Origin: Bog-473 sp963726005
GTDB lineage: Bacteria > Actinomycetota > Acidimicrobiia > Acidimicrobiales > RAAP-2
NCBI GenBank assembly: GCA_963726005.1
Contig: CAVSAT010000015.1
Span: 1 to 64,000 of the forward strand
Reading direction: 5' to 3'
DNA length: 64,000 nucleotides
Made by a program: the position numbers and the translations under genes. The notes under the pieces are model-generated. The model saw nothing but the letters and a program-made list of their open reading frames with translations. It ran no database searches and was not told the origin of the DNA. Below, in pieces: positions 1 through 9,030 of the stretch (its first letter is position 1; every line of letters starts with the position of its first letter).

Positions 1-186
1 GGCGGGCTGACGCTGGAGCAGTGCATCGTGACCGACGACGGCGTGCGTTGTGCCTCGGAATTCAACTGTGTTCGATGGGGTAGCCACGACTTGACACCTC
101 AAGCCGGAATTGCCGTCTATGAGCGAAATCCGGCCGGTCTGCTGGCTGCCGTCCGAATCTATGACGAAATCGAGGCGCCTGTTTGA
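1..186 (+). CDS. C-terminal end of an NTF2/SnoaL-like protein (partial)
   Basis: The first reading frame is open from base 1 to a TGA at 184-186 and gives 61 residues; the start lies outside the window. The pattern is that of the last strands of a small cone-shaped NTF2-like fold: LEQCIVTDDGVRCASEFNCV, then WGSHDLTPQAGIAVYE, then LLAAVRIYDEIEAP. SnoaL-like proteins typically end in an aromatic strand followed by RIYDD. Catalytic function cannot be assigned. The assignment rests on remembered family appearance only. A second NTF2-like gene lies at 63009-63499. Confidence 0.55.
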   Translation, partial: GGLTLEQCIVTDDGVRCASEFNCVRWGSHDLTPQAGIAVYERNPAGLLAAVRIYDEIEAPV

Positions 187-437
187 CGTGACTGGGAAGA
201 GGAACCCATCACAGATTCCCAAACCAGGTCTCAGGCGTAACCCGGTTCACCTGCCGGCCGAGGCGGCGACGGAGCCGCCGCCGACGGCCCTGCGGCTTAA
301 AACCTCTGACATTTCTGCCTCTAGGGCGCGCGAAATTGCCTCTCACTGCGTCCTCTCGTCCTATGTCCTCCGCCTTCTGTCCTCATTCCGATCGCTGATA
401 TTCGGGATGGACCGGCTCTGACCTGCGGACCTCTGAG

Positions 438-511
<74 letters not shown>

Positions 512-577
512 GCGAAGAAGGCATTCTACACGGCCGGCCGCCGGCCCATCATCGCGAGCCGACCGAGCCGACGAGGC

Positions 578-979
578 CTACAGAGTCTGTGCCGTCGGCG
601 GCGGAGGTGGTGGCGAGGACGGGTCAGCCGCTTTCGGGGGCGGCGGAGGCGGCGGTGGTGCGGCGGAGGACTCGCCTGCGACCGCCGTTGGCGCCGCCGT
701 GGGGGCCGCGGCGGAGGACTCGGGGGCCAGCGTCAGGGCACCGTGCTCGGCCTCGTGCTGTTGCAGGGCGCTGACGAGCCGCTGCATGTCGGCCTCCGTG
801 GCCGGGGTGGTCCGCCCGGTCTGTGTGGCGTAGAACGCCGCACCGAGGTCCCGCAGCATCCCGTCGGCCGCCTTCTTGGACTGTGCGTCGTCGAGCTTCG
901 CCTGGCCCTTGGCGGCCGCATCCTTGGCCATCTCCGTGGCCTGCGTCGCCTTGTCCTTGACCTTGTCGAGGAGTCCCAT
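578..979 (-). CDS. small alanine-rich protein with proline-rich tail, unknown function
   Basis: Codes for 133 residues beginning MGLLDKVKDKATQATEMAKD. The ATG at 979 was chosen over an upstream in-frame ATG because AAAGGA lies about six bases before it. Residues 1-40 are a charged amphipathic helix (K/D/A-rich, LEA- or YtxH-like in appearance). The middle (LGAAFYATQTGRTTPATEAD) is globular, and the last 50 residues are Ala/Pro-rich with runs of up to eight prolines. There is no signal peptide or membrane helix. It is about 95 bp downstream of the UPF0182 gene on the same strand and may be cotranscribed. I do not recognise a function. Confidence 0.7.
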   Translation of the reverse strand: MGLLDKVKDKATQATEMAKDAAAKGQAKLDDAQSKKAADGMLRDLGAAFYATQTGRTTPATEADMQRLVSALQQHEAEHGALTLAPESSAAAPTAAPTAVAGESSAAPPPPPPPPKAADPSSPPPPPPTAQTL

Positions 980-1074
980 CGACCATCCTTTCGTCGCAGC
1001 CTTCGCTCCCGACATCATGGGACCGCCCGGCCCCGGCCGCAACCGGGGTCTCGTCGACCGTCGGCCGGTTGACC

Positions 1075-4000
1075 TCAGCCGGAGCCGCCGGCCGCTGCCG
1101 AGGCAGAGGCCGAGGCCGAGGCCGAGGCCAGCGTTGTCGAGGTGGTCGTCGCGGTACCGCCCCTGGGCTCAGTGCTCGTCGACACCGTGGTGGTGGTCGA
1201 GGACGTCGTCGAGGTCGTGCTGGTCTTCTTCGGGGACTTCGCCCCCCTGACCGGCGGCACCGTCGTGGTGGTCGTGGTCGTCGTGGTGGCCGTCCCGGTC
1301 GCCGACAGCACCTGTTGGGCCTGCATGATCTGCTGGTCCATCGCCTGGACGGCAGTCTGGAACTGCGACAGGTTCCCGGCCGTGAGCGCCGCCAAGGCGT
1401 TGTTGTAGTCGGTCTGCGCTGCCTGCAGGATGCCGGCGACCGCCGCCGGCACCGTGCCGCCCGTCGAGACGCCGGAACCCGACGGCACCGTGACGGTGGT
1501 CTGGAGGATGTCGGAGAGCACGGCGGACAGCGACGTGTCGATCTTCACGGTCCGGCCGAGCACGGCCACGACGTACTCCAGCTGAGGTTGCGGGTTCGTC
1601 GTGGGCGACGCGTAGAGCGGGCGCAGGTACACCATGGAGTCGGCGATCGGGACCATGAGCGTTTCCCCGAGCAGCACCTCGGACCCGTGCTGGTCCAGCA
1701 GCGTGATGTCCGATGACACCTTGTTGTCGGCCGAGATCTCGGCGTCCGCGTTGGCCGGTCCCAGCGTGCCCTGGGGGGTCTCGTAAAGGGTGAGCTGGCC
1801 GTAGTGTCCCGGGTCCGACAACCCCACCATCCACGCGGTCAGATTGAAGTTCTGGTTGGAGCCCGAGGCGCTTGCCTGCGACGCCGGGACAAACCCGTCC
1901 GAGACCGTGAAGACCTGGTCCCTCGGGGCCGCGCCCGGCAGCGAATAGACCTGGTATTGCGGATCCATCCGGGCGGGAGTCGACGAGACGAGCTGGCCCT
2001 GGTTGTTGTAGGTGTTCTGGGCCAGGAGGGCCTGGGACTGCGGCCCGGCGCCGGCGGTCGGCGACAGCTGCCATGCATTGCTGGCGGCGTAGAACTGCTG
2101 AGCGTTGGTCAGGTGGTAGCGGCCGTAGATGGCGGACTGGATGGAGAAGATGTCCGGCGGGTAGCGCAGGTGCGCCTTGAGCGCCGGGCTCATCTTCGAG
2201 AGTGGGGTGAACATGTGCGGGAAGGCGGCGGAGTACGCCTGCAGGATCGGGTCGTTCGGGTCGGCATCGTAGAACGTCATCTGCCCCGAGTACGCGTCGA
2301 TCACGACCTTGACCGAGTTACGCACATAGTTGTAGCTCCCGGGCAGGTTGCTGCCGATCGCCACCTGCTGGCTGGCGGCGTTCTGGGAGTAGGGGTAGTT
2401 CGTCGTCGTCGTGTACCCGTCGACCACCCAGTCGATGTGCCCGTCGTTGATCACCGCGTAGGGATCGTGGTCAAAGCTGAGGAACGGTGCCGCCTTCTGC
2501 GCCATGGCGATCGGGTCCCGCACGAACATGATGCGCGACTTGTTCGTGATCTGGCTCGAGATCAGCAGGTTGAAGTCTCCCAGTCGCAAGGCGAAGGCGG
2601 CCTGCGTGAAGATCGACGACAGCTGGACGCCGCCTGTTCCCCTGTAGTGGCTCTCCGTGCTGGTGCCACTCTGTTGGTAGTCGACCTCCGACTGCTTCGT
2701 GTTCGCCACGACGTAACCCGACTCGTTCGCGCCGAAGTAGACCCCCGGCTGGGTGATCGCCGGCATCCCCGACGACGACGCGGGCGGCACCCCCTGGACC
2801 GCGAACACCGGGTTCGTGGAATTGGTCTGATTGGCGAGGGCGACCGCGGCCCCGTTGCCGTGGGTGTACTGGAGGTGGGTGTTCACCCAGGACGCCGACG
2901 GCAGGTTGGCGGCGGAGATGTCGCGCACGCCGACCAGAACCGGCGTGCGCTGCGTGTTGAGCGTGTAGCGGTCCACGGCGACCGACGGGAACAAGTAGTA
3001 CGACTTGATCGCCTGCAGGCGCTGGAACGTCTGCAGCGAGATCGAGGAGTCCGGATCCCACTGCCGGATGTTGGCGATGGTCGGGCTGGCCAGCACGGTC
3101 TGGCTGGCGGAGATCGAGGTCTTCGCCGGGAACTGTTGCACGTTGACGTTGGTCACGCCGTAGGCGGCCCGGGTGGCCGTGATGTTGCGTTGGATGTACG
3201 GCGCCTCGAGCGAGCTCTGCGCCGGTGTCACCTTCAGCGCCTGGAGCAGGGCGGGGTAGATGATGCCGACGACCAGCGCGACGAAGGCCCAGATGCCGAC
3301 GGCGAGCACCGGCAGGGTCCACCCCTGGCGGCGGATGTTGAACAACAGGATCGCCGCGGCGAAGATCGACACGTAGATCAGCAGGGTCTCGGCCGGCAGG
3401 CGGGCGTGCACGTCCGTGTAGCCGGCGCCGTTGACGTAGCCGTCCTGCGCGTTGACGAGCGACCAGCGCTGCAGGACGTAGCCGGCCGCCTTGTCGAGCG
3501 CGATCAGGGCGAGGAGCACCGAGATGTGCGCCTTCACCGGCGGCCGCACGCGCGGCAGGCCACGCTGGGGCTGGATCCCCCCGTTGAAGTAGTGGAACAC
3601 GAGAGACACGGCCAGCGTCACGATCAGGATGGCGAGCGTCCAGTCCACCACGAAGGTCAGGAAGGGCAGATCGAAGACGTAGAACCCCACGTCCTTGCCG
3701 AACTGGGGATCGGTGACGTTGAAGTTTCCGCCGTGGCGGAACAGGATCCAGTTGTTCCACTGGCTGATCGTCCCCGACGCGCCGATGAGCGCCAGGACGA
3801 AGGCCAGGGCCACGTAGATCCGCCCGGCGTAGGGACGCACGTATTGCTGGTACCGGCGCACCAGCTCGTCGTCCTGGGCGAGCACGATGTCGTGTCCGGC
3901 GATGCGGTCGCACACCACGAGGTTCACCCACAAGACGGCGAAGAAGATCGCCCCGAACACGCCGAACAGCCCGAGCTTTATCGCGAGCAGCGTCGAGAAG

Positions 4001-4173
4001 ACGTTGTGGAAGCCGACCGAGGAGAACCAGAGGCTGTCGGTGTAGAGCCCCGCCAGCGAGCGCAGCGACACCAGGAGGATGATGAGGACGACCACGAAGC
4101 CGATCAGCCACCAACGGGCACGGCGGCGCCGGCGCGGCGTGGGATCAGCAGTCAGGTCGCTGGGGATGCGCAC
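1075..4173 (-). CDS. UPF0182 family large membrane protein
   Basis: 1032 residues, the usual size of the UPF0182 (COG1615) family found in actinobacteria and cyanobacteria. The N-terminus is a basic stretch (RRRRRARWW) followed by about seven hydrophobic helices within residues 20-330, including one around WLIGFVVVLIILLVSL. Then comes a long extracytoplasmic domain of some 550 residues. The C-terminal 100 residues are low-complexity Thr/Ser/Ala repeats (TTTTTTTTTTV, SASASASASA), probably wall-spanning. Function is unknown for the family. It lies 75 bp downstream of the DivIVA-like gene. In mycobacteria a UPF0182 gene also sits next to a PDZ/Lon protease gene, as here, so a joint envelope role is a reasonable inference. 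Confidence 0.93.
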   Translation of the reverse strand: MRIPSDLTADPTPRRRRRARWWLIGFVVVLIILLVSLRSLAGLYTDSLWFSSVGFHNVFSTLLAIKLGLFGVFGAIFFAVLWVNLVVCDRIAGHDIVLAQDDELVRRYQQYVRPYAGRIYVALAFVLALIGASGTISQWNNWILFRHGGNFNVTDPQFGKDVGFYVFDLPFLTFVVDWTLAILIVTLAVSLVFHYFNGGIQPQRGLPRVRPPVKAHISVLLALIALDKAAGYVLQRWSLVNAQDGYVNGAGYTDVHARLPAETLLIYVSIFAAAILLFNIRRQGWTLPVLAVGIWAFVALVVGIIYPALLQALKVTPAQSSLEAPYIQRNITATRAAYGVTNVNVQQFPAKTSISASQTVLASPTIANIRQWDPDSSISLQTFQRLQAIKSYYLFPSVAVDRYTLNTQRTPVLVGVRDISAANLPSASWVNTHLQYTHGNGAAVALANQTNSTNPVFAVQGVPPASSSGMPAITQPGVYFGANESGYVVANTKQSEVDYQQSGTSTESHYRGTGGVQLSSIFTQAAFALRLGDFNLLISSQITNKSRIMFVRDPIAMAQKAAPFLSFDHDPYAVINDGHIDWVVDGYTTTTNYPYSQNAASQQVAIGSNLPGSYNYVRNSVKVVIDAYSGQMTFYDADPNDPILQAYSAAFPHMFTPLSKMSPALKAHLRYPPDIFSIQSAIYGRYHLTNAQQFYAASNAWQLSPTAGAGPQSQALLAQNTYNNQGQLVSSTPARMDPQYQVYSLPGAAPRDQVFTVSDGFVPASQASASGSNQNFNLTAWMVGLSDPGHYGQLTLYETPQGTLGPANADAEISADNKVSSDITLLDQHGSEVLLGETLMVPIADSMVYLRPLYASPTTNPQPQLEYVVAVLGRTVKIDTSLSAVLSDILQTTVTVPSGSGVSTGGTVPAAVAGILQAAQTDYNNALAALTAGNLSQFQTAVQAMDQQIMQAQQVLSATGTATTTTTTTTTVPPVRGAKSPKKTSTTSTTSSTTTTVSTSTEPRGGTATTTSTTLASASASASASAAAGGSG

Positions 4174-4248
4174 GGGGGGAGCCTAACGTCCGCTACCTGC
4201 GACCCAACGGCCAGGCACGACTTGGTGGGATGCGTGTCGCGGCAGCGG

Positions 4249-6018
4249 TCAGGAGGCCTCGTTGCCCACGGGCGTCACCAGACAGCGGCAGCCCGAGTGG
4301 GCGGGCGGGTGGGAGTGGCCGGTCGGGAACACCTCGATGTCGCTGACCGCTCCCGCGAGGGCGTTGTCCTCACAGTCCGAGCAGCCGCCGGTGGACGTCA
4401 CGATCCAGCGCATCTTGCCCTCCCCGCCGGCCGTCACCACGCCCGCCGAGAAGGCCTGCGTGGCGTAGTCACCCGCCAGGCGCTCCACTCGCTCGCCTCG
4501 CCACTCTCGGAACGCGGCTCCCACCCGGTCGACCGGCTCGCCGGCCCCCTCTGCAATTTGGCGGCGCAGCATGGTCACGATCACGCGCGCCAACGCAGCC
4601 GACGATTCTTCGATCATGTCACGGTCGGGTACGGCCGCCGCCTCGGCTCCGGCAAACACCGCACCGGCGGTGAACGCCTCGGCCAGATGATCCTGCGCCT
4701 TGCTGGCGAACACGACCACGTGCTCTTCCTCGTCGCCCAGCAACTCGTCGCCCGACCGCGATTTCGAGCTGCGCAGCTGGTCGAGCAACCGGTTCTGGTC
4801 GTCGCCCAGGGCGCGCTTGACCGTGCGGCTCAGCCGCGCCGTGACCGGTGCCAGCAATTCGTCGCGCCGCGCGATGATCTCGTCGTCGGGCCCGGGCACT
4901 GTCTCGGCAACCGCGGCCTCGGCTTCCGCAGGCTCGGCTCCCGCGGCCTCGACGCCCGCCGCCTCGGCCCCAGTGGCCTCCGCCGCGGGTGCACCGCCAC
5001 CCTCGAGCACCGCCGGCTCCGTCGACCCTCCGGCCGGCGCGTTGCCCGCCGTCGTCCCTGGCGGAGACGCCCCCGTCGCGGAGCCGGCACGGATCCTTGC
5101 GAACAACTCGTCGACCGAGGGCGCAGCTCCGGACGTGCCGCCGTCGTCGGTCCCCGGCTCGCCCTCGGCTTCTTGTCCGCTCGGCGCGGACCCGGCTCCC
5201 GCCGGCGTCACCTCCCCCGCCGCGCCGTCCGGCGCGTCCTGGTCCAGCGGACCCTCCGTCGCTCCGTGCAACCGGAACTGGTCGCCGACGGCCGCGGCGG
5301 CGGCGCGGGCCTCCTCGTCGGTCCGCTCCAGGTGGCCCAGGATCCCGTCCACCTTGTCGCGCACGCCGAGCACGGACGCCGCCATCTCGTCGCGGGCGGC
5401 GCGGAGCTGCTCGATCTGGATCCCGAGCGCGCGCCGGCGCGAGGCCAGGTCGGCGAGCACCCGTCGCCGTGCCTCTTGCACCTGTTCCAGCAGTGCGCGC
5501 CCTTCGTCCTTGGCCTGTGCGATGACCGCCTCGCCTTCTGCCGTCGAATCGGCGAGGATCCCCTCGCTCTCGACCCGGGCTTCCTGCTGCGCGTTGGCCA
5601 CCAACAGCTCCAACTCGACGACACGCTGGGCGGCCGAGGACTCCGTCTGCTCCTGGAGCTCGTCGACCTCGCGCTGTGTCTCGCGCAGCAACGTCGCGGC
5701 CCGTTCCCCCGCCTGGGCGACGATGCGAGCCGCCTCCTCGTGGGCGTGGCGGAGTATCTGTGCGCTGTGCTGGCCGAGCGACGCGGTCAGCGTGGCCTCG
5801 TCGACGACCGGGTGGGCGGCCCGCTCCTCGGCCTCGGACAGGGCGGTCCGCAATTCCTGCTCACGCTCCTCGATCGCCTCGAGGCTCCGCGCCACCGACT
5901 GGAGGTACGCGCGCACCTCGTCGGTGTCGAAACCCCGCCGGGCGATGGCGAAGGAGTGGCGGGCGATGTCTCCGGTCGCGATCCGGGCGGACGAGATGGG
6001 GGCGCGGCCTTCGGGCAT
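4249..6018 (-). CDS. DivIVA-like coiled-coil protein with a Cys/His-rich C-terminal domain
   Basis: 589 residues. Residues about 15-50 (HSFAIARRGFDTDEVRAYLQ) match the DivIVA/Wag31 lipid-binding start, which recruits partners to curved membrane and the division site. Residues 50-260 are a long coiled coil rich in A, E, R and Q. Residues 260-370 are Ala/Pro/Gly-rich and disordered. The C-terminal 200 residues form a separate globular domain ending in GGCSDCEDN and HPPAHSGCRC, a likely zinc site. That spacing resembles the C-terminus of phage Mu gpF-like head morphogenesis proteins, which is unusual on a DivIVA protein. It is 9 bp downstream of the PDZ/Lon gene and surely cotranscribed with it. 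Confidence 0.85.
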   Translation of the reverse strand: MPEGRAPISSARIATGDIARHSFAIARRGFDTDEVRAYLQSVARSLEAIEEREQELRTALSEAEERAAHPVVDEATLTASLGQHSAQILRHAHEEAARIVAQAGERAATLLRETQREVDELQEQTESSAAQRVVELELLVANAQQEARVESEGILADSTAEGEAVIAQAKDEGRALLEQVQEARRRVLADLASRRRALGIQIEQLRAARDEMAASVLGVRDKVDGILGHLERTDEEARAAAAAVGDQFRLHGATEGPLDQDAPDGAAGEVTPAGAGSAPSGQEAEGEPGTDDGGTSGAAPSVDELFARIRAGSATGASPPGTTAGNAPAGGSTEPAVLEGGGAPAAEATGAEAAGVEAAGAEPAEAEAAVAETVPGPDDEIIARRDELLAPVTARLSRTVKRALGDDQNRLLDQLRSSKSRSGDELLGDEEEHVVVFASKAQDHLAEAFTAGAVFAGAEAAAVPDRDMIEESSAALARVIVTMLRRQIAEGAGEPVDRVGAAFREWRGERVERLAGDYATQAFSAGVVTAGGEGKMRWIVTSTGGCSDCEDNALAGAVSDIEVFPTGHSHPPAHSGCRCLVTPVGNEAS

Positions 6019-6027
6019 GGTCAGAGC

Positions 6028-7263
6028 CTACGGCGCCGCCTGGACCGGCACAGGTTTGGGGTTGGTGGGCACGTTGCCCCCGAGACGCTTCAGGATGCGC
6101 AGCACCTGGTCCAGGTTGCTGACCGTATAGACGTGGAGCTGCGCGTTGGCCTTGGCCAGCGCGGTCCTACCCTCGTTTGTGTCGGGCACGAAGAAGACGC
6201 TGGCCCCGGCACGCTCGACGGCGATGGTCTTCTCGGCCACGCCACCGACGTCACCGACGTTGCCGTTCTGGTCGATCGTGCCCGTGGCCGCGATGATCCG
6301 ATGGCCCGTCAGGCGCCCGCTGCTCAGCTTGTCGATGATACCGAGCGTCATGGCCAGGCCGGCGGACGGGCCTCCGATGTTCTGGGTGTGCACGGTCACC
6401 TGAATGGGGAAGTGCCAGTCCTGCTGGGTCATGGGCTCGATGAGACCGAGGAACGCGGTCGGCGTGAACGGCGCCCCGCACCCGGTGACCCGCGCGCCCT
6501 TCGGGGGCGCGGCCAGCGTCACCGACTTGTGGACCGTCGGCCCCGACACGAACGTCCCGACGTCGTTGATGGAGGATTCCTCGACGCCGAGCGAGACGGT
6601 GGTCCCGGGCGCGATCCCGTGCAGCGCTTCGGTCAGGGCACAACTCGAAGGGGTGGCGGCGCCGTTCACCGAGGTGATCACCTGGGCCACGTGCAGCACC
6701 TTGGCGGCGGGGGATCCGGACGCGATCCCGTAGACGAGTGTCCCGGCGTCGGTCGCGCTGACCTTGTAGCCGAGGTGGGACAGCGCTGCCGCGGTCGCGA
6801 AGGACTGGGCCTGCGTCATCTGGAGGAAGCCCTGGTCGATGTACTGGTTCTCGTTGGGCGCCGGGCCGAGCAGGTCGGACCCCGAGACCACCTCGCTGTT
6901 CGAGTCGAGGTACTTGTACTGGAGGTAATTGAGTGCGTTCAGCTGGTTGACGAAGACGTCAGTCAGCAGGATCTTGCCGGTCAAAGGATGGTTGTCGGTG
7001 TGCGGCACCTCGATGTACCGGGCGACCGGCGTGGCGTCCCCCGGCGTGATGACGTAGTAGTTGACCGAGACGCGGCCGGCGATCCAGGCGGCGGCGACGA
7101 TGAGGGCGAGCACGCCCAAGATGGCGGGCCAGATCCGGCGCCGGCGACGGCCGGGAGCGCGCGGCAACGGAGGCGCCGCTGCACCGGCCGGGTTCGGTAC
7201 GGCGTCGCTGGAAGGAGGGGTCGCCGCGGCGTCCCCGTCGGCGGTCGCGTCAGGGTCGGACAT
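6028..7263 (-). CDS. membrane-anchored PDZ / Lon-type (S16) serine protease, YlbL family
   Basis: 411 residues from the ATG at 7263. A basic proline-rich head is followed by one membrane helix at residues 43-63. A PDZ domain covers about 160-250, and the Lon-like C-terminal domain about 280-395. The S16 dyad is visible: Ser300 in GGPSAGLAMTLG and Lys345 in GGVAEKTIAVERAGA. There is no AAA domain, so it is the ATP-independent extracellular form of the family. The first gene of a minus-strand group continuing into the DivIVA-like and UPF0182 genes, it starts 9 bp from the divergent HEAT gene. Likely role: envelope-side protein processing or quality control. Confidence 0.92.
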   Translation of the reverse strand: MSDPDATADGDAAATPPSSDAVPNPAGAAAPPLPRAPGRRRRRIWPAILGVLALIVAAAWIAGRVSVNYYVITPGDATPVARYIEVPHTDNHPLTGKILLTDVFVNQLNALNYLQYKYLDSNSEVVSGSDLLGPAPNENQYIDQGFLQMTQAQSFATAAALSHLGYKVSATDAGTLVYGIASGSPAAKVLHVAQVITSVNGAATPSSCALTEALHGIAPGTTVSLGVEESSINDVGTFVSGPTVHKSVTLAAPPKGARVTGCGAPFTPTAFLGLIEPMTQQDWHFPIQVTVHTQNIGGPSAGLAMTLGIIDKLSSGRLTGHRIIAATGTIDQNGNVGDVGGVAEKTIAVERAGASVFFVPDTNEGRTALAKANAQLHVYTVSNLDQVLRILKRLGGNVPTNPKPVPVQAAP

Positions 7264-7272
7264 ACTCGAGGA

Positions 7273-7962
7273 GTGGAGGACGATGTTGCCACGGATGTGG
7301 CTCCGGACCGCCGCGCCGACCGGCGCCGACGTGGCGTCACGCTGGCGGGGCACCGGGGCGACGTGGCCCTCGCCCGTCGTGGCCTCGGCGATCCCGACGC
7401 CGGCGTGCAGGCGGCGGCGCTCGGCGCGCTGGCGCGCCTCGGGGCGCTGACGGCCGCCGACGTCGTCGTGGCGCTCCGCGCTGGAACCCCGCCGTTGCGC
7501 CGCCGCGTGGTCGAGGCCGCACTCGACGTGGTGGGCCCTGGCTCGCGCTCCACGCTGGTGCGCGCCGTGACGGGCGCGCTCGACGACCCCGACCCACTGG
7601 TGGTCGTCGGCGCGGCCTGGTTCGTGGCCGAGCGCCGCCACCGGCCGGCCGTGCCGTTGCTGGCGGCAACCGCGACCGGGCACGCCGACGCCCGCTGCCG
7701 CGAGGCGGCCGTCGCCGCGCTCGGCGCCATCGGCGATCCGGCGGGGCTCCCGGCGGTGCTCGGCGCGTTGGGGGACAAGCCAACCGTCCGCCGGCGTGCG
7801 ACCGTTGCCCTGGCCGGCTTCGACGACCCCCGCGTCGAGCCCGCACTCCGGGCGGCGGAGGCGGACCGGGACTGGCAGGTGCGCCAGGCGGCCCTCGAGC
7901 TGCTCGACGAGGCCCCGGACGAGCGCGGGCCTCGCCCGGGCCACGTTGGTGATGACGACTAA
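7273..7962 (+). CDS. HEAT-repeat protein (PBS lyase-type repeats)
   Basis: About 229 residues of HEAT repeats, recognisable as helical pairs: RRGLGDPDAGVQAAALGALA, GALDDPDPLVVVGAAWFVAE, EAAVAALGAIGDPAGLPAVL and AEADRDWQVRQAALELLDEA. Such repeats are scaffolds for protein-protein contact; no catalytic residues are expected. The start is uncertain. I chose the GTG at 7273, since the frame is otherwise open far upstream through the antisense of other genes, and a GTG at 7297 is an alternative. It diverges from the PDZ/Lon gene by 9 bp and its stop overlaps that of mreB by three bases. Confidence 0.75.
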   Translation: MEDDVATDVAPDRRADRRRRGVTLAGHRGDVALARRGLGDPDAGVQAAALGALARLGALTAADVVVALRAGTPPLRRRVVEAALDVVGPGSRSTLVRAVTGALDDPDPLVVVGAAWFVAERRHRPAVPLLAATATGHADARCREAAVAALGAIGDPAGLPAVLGALGDKPTVRRRATVALAGFDDPRVEPALRAAEADRDWQVRQAALELLDEAPDERGPRPGHVGDDD

Positions 7963-8960
7963 TCCTCTTGGCTGAAGAGCCGCTTCAACCGGTCGAAGGA
8001 CTCGAGGCAGACCCCGGCGCCCTGGACCACGCACTCGAGCGGCGTGTCGACCAGGTGCACGGGGACGTGGGTGGCGTCGGCCAGTCGCTGGGTCATCCCC
8101 CGCAGCAGTGCGCCGCCCCCGGTCAGGTGGATCCCCTCGAACATGATGTCCTGCGCGAGCTCCGGCGGTGCCTCCCCCAGGCACTCGGCCGCCGCCTCGA
8201 CGATCGACGCCACGTTGTCCTGCAGCGCACCGCGCACCTCGAGCGGGGAGAGGATCACCGTCTTGGGCCGGCCCGTCGCGACCTCGCGGCCGCGGATCTC
8301 GGCCTGTTGCTCTCCGCCGTAGGGGGAGGCCGACCCGATGGCCATCTTGACCGCCTCGGCGGTGCGTTCGCCGATGGCGACCCCGTGGCGGTAGCGCACG
8401 TAATTCTGAATGGAGGCGTCGAAGTCGAACCCCCCACAGCGCAGGGCCTGCACTGCCACGACACCGCCCAGTGAGATCACCGCCATCTCGGCCGTGCCTC
8501 CACCGACGTCGACGACCATGTTGCCCACCGGTTCGTGAATCTGAAGCCCGGCGCCGATGGCCGCCGCCATGGGCTGCTCGATCAGGAAGCTGGCTGACGC
8601 GCCCGCCCGCCGGGCCGCCTCCTTCACCGCCCGCCGCTCCACCGCCGTGATGGCGGACGGCACGCAGATGAGCACCTTGGGCCGGTTGATCCGGCTGACG
8701 CCGACCCGGTGCAGGAGCACGCTCAGCATCCGTTCGGTGACCTCGAAGTCGGTGATGGCGCCGCCGCGCAGCGGGCGCTCGGCGACGATATAACCCGGCG
8801 TGCGGCCGATCATCTGCCAGGCGTCGGTGCCGATCGCGAGCACCTCCCGGCTGCGCGAGTCGAGCGCGACGACGGTCGGCTCGTTGAGAACGAGGCCCTT
8901 CCCCTTGGCGTAGACGAGGGTGTTGGCGGTACCGAGATCGATTGCCAGGTCACGCGCCAT
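7959..8960 (-). CDS. mreB: rod shape-determining protein MreB
   Basis: 333 residues from the ATG at 8960 (MARDLAIDLGTANTLVYAKG), the usual MreB length. The actin-fold nucleotide motifs are clear: phosphate-1 loop DLGTANT at residues 7-13, phosphate-2 loop DVGGGTAEMAVISLGG, and adenosine motif LTGGGALLRGM near the C-terminus. MreB filaments direct lateral cell-wall synthesis. No mreC or mreD follows, so this is a lone MreB here. An upstream in-frame ATG at 9104 would add 48 non-MreB residues and overlap the neighbouring gene, so I rejected it. It diverges from the HtrA-like gene with 70 bp between starts. Confidence 0.95.
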   Translation of the reverse strand: MARDLAIDLGTANTLVYAKGKGLVLNEPTVVALDSRSREVLAIGTDAWQMIGRTPGYIVAERPLRGGAITDFEVTERMLSVLLHRVGVSRINRPKVLICVPSAITAVERRAVKEAARRAGASASFLIEQPMAAAIGAGLQIHEPVGNMVVDVGGGTAEMAVISLGGVVAVQALRCGGFDFDASIQNYVRYRHGVAIGERTAEAVKMAIGSASPYGGEQQAEIRGREVATGRPKTVILSPLEVRGALQDNVASIVEAAAECLGEAPPELAQDIMFEGIHLTGGGALLRGMTQRLADATHVPVHLVDTPLECVVQGAGVCLESFDRLKRLFSQED

Positions 8961-9030
8961 GGGGGCACATGGTACGGCCGAGCCGTCCGGCGACGGCATT
9001 TCCAGGGCCGATGTCGGTAACGTCGCCCAG

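Noticed and set aside
110..437. Short frame after the NTF2-like gene end
   Set aside because: It starts inside the NTF2-like gene in another frame, has no ribosome site, and the composition is not gene-like. Bases 187-437 appear non-coding.
1804..7230. A plus-strand open stretch of some 1800 codons across the UPF0182, DivIVA-like and PDZ/Lon genes
   Set aside because: It is the GC-rich antisense frame of three well-supported minus-strand genes: Arg/Gly/Val/Asp-biased, with no domain. Only its last 230 codons (HEAT repeats) are real.
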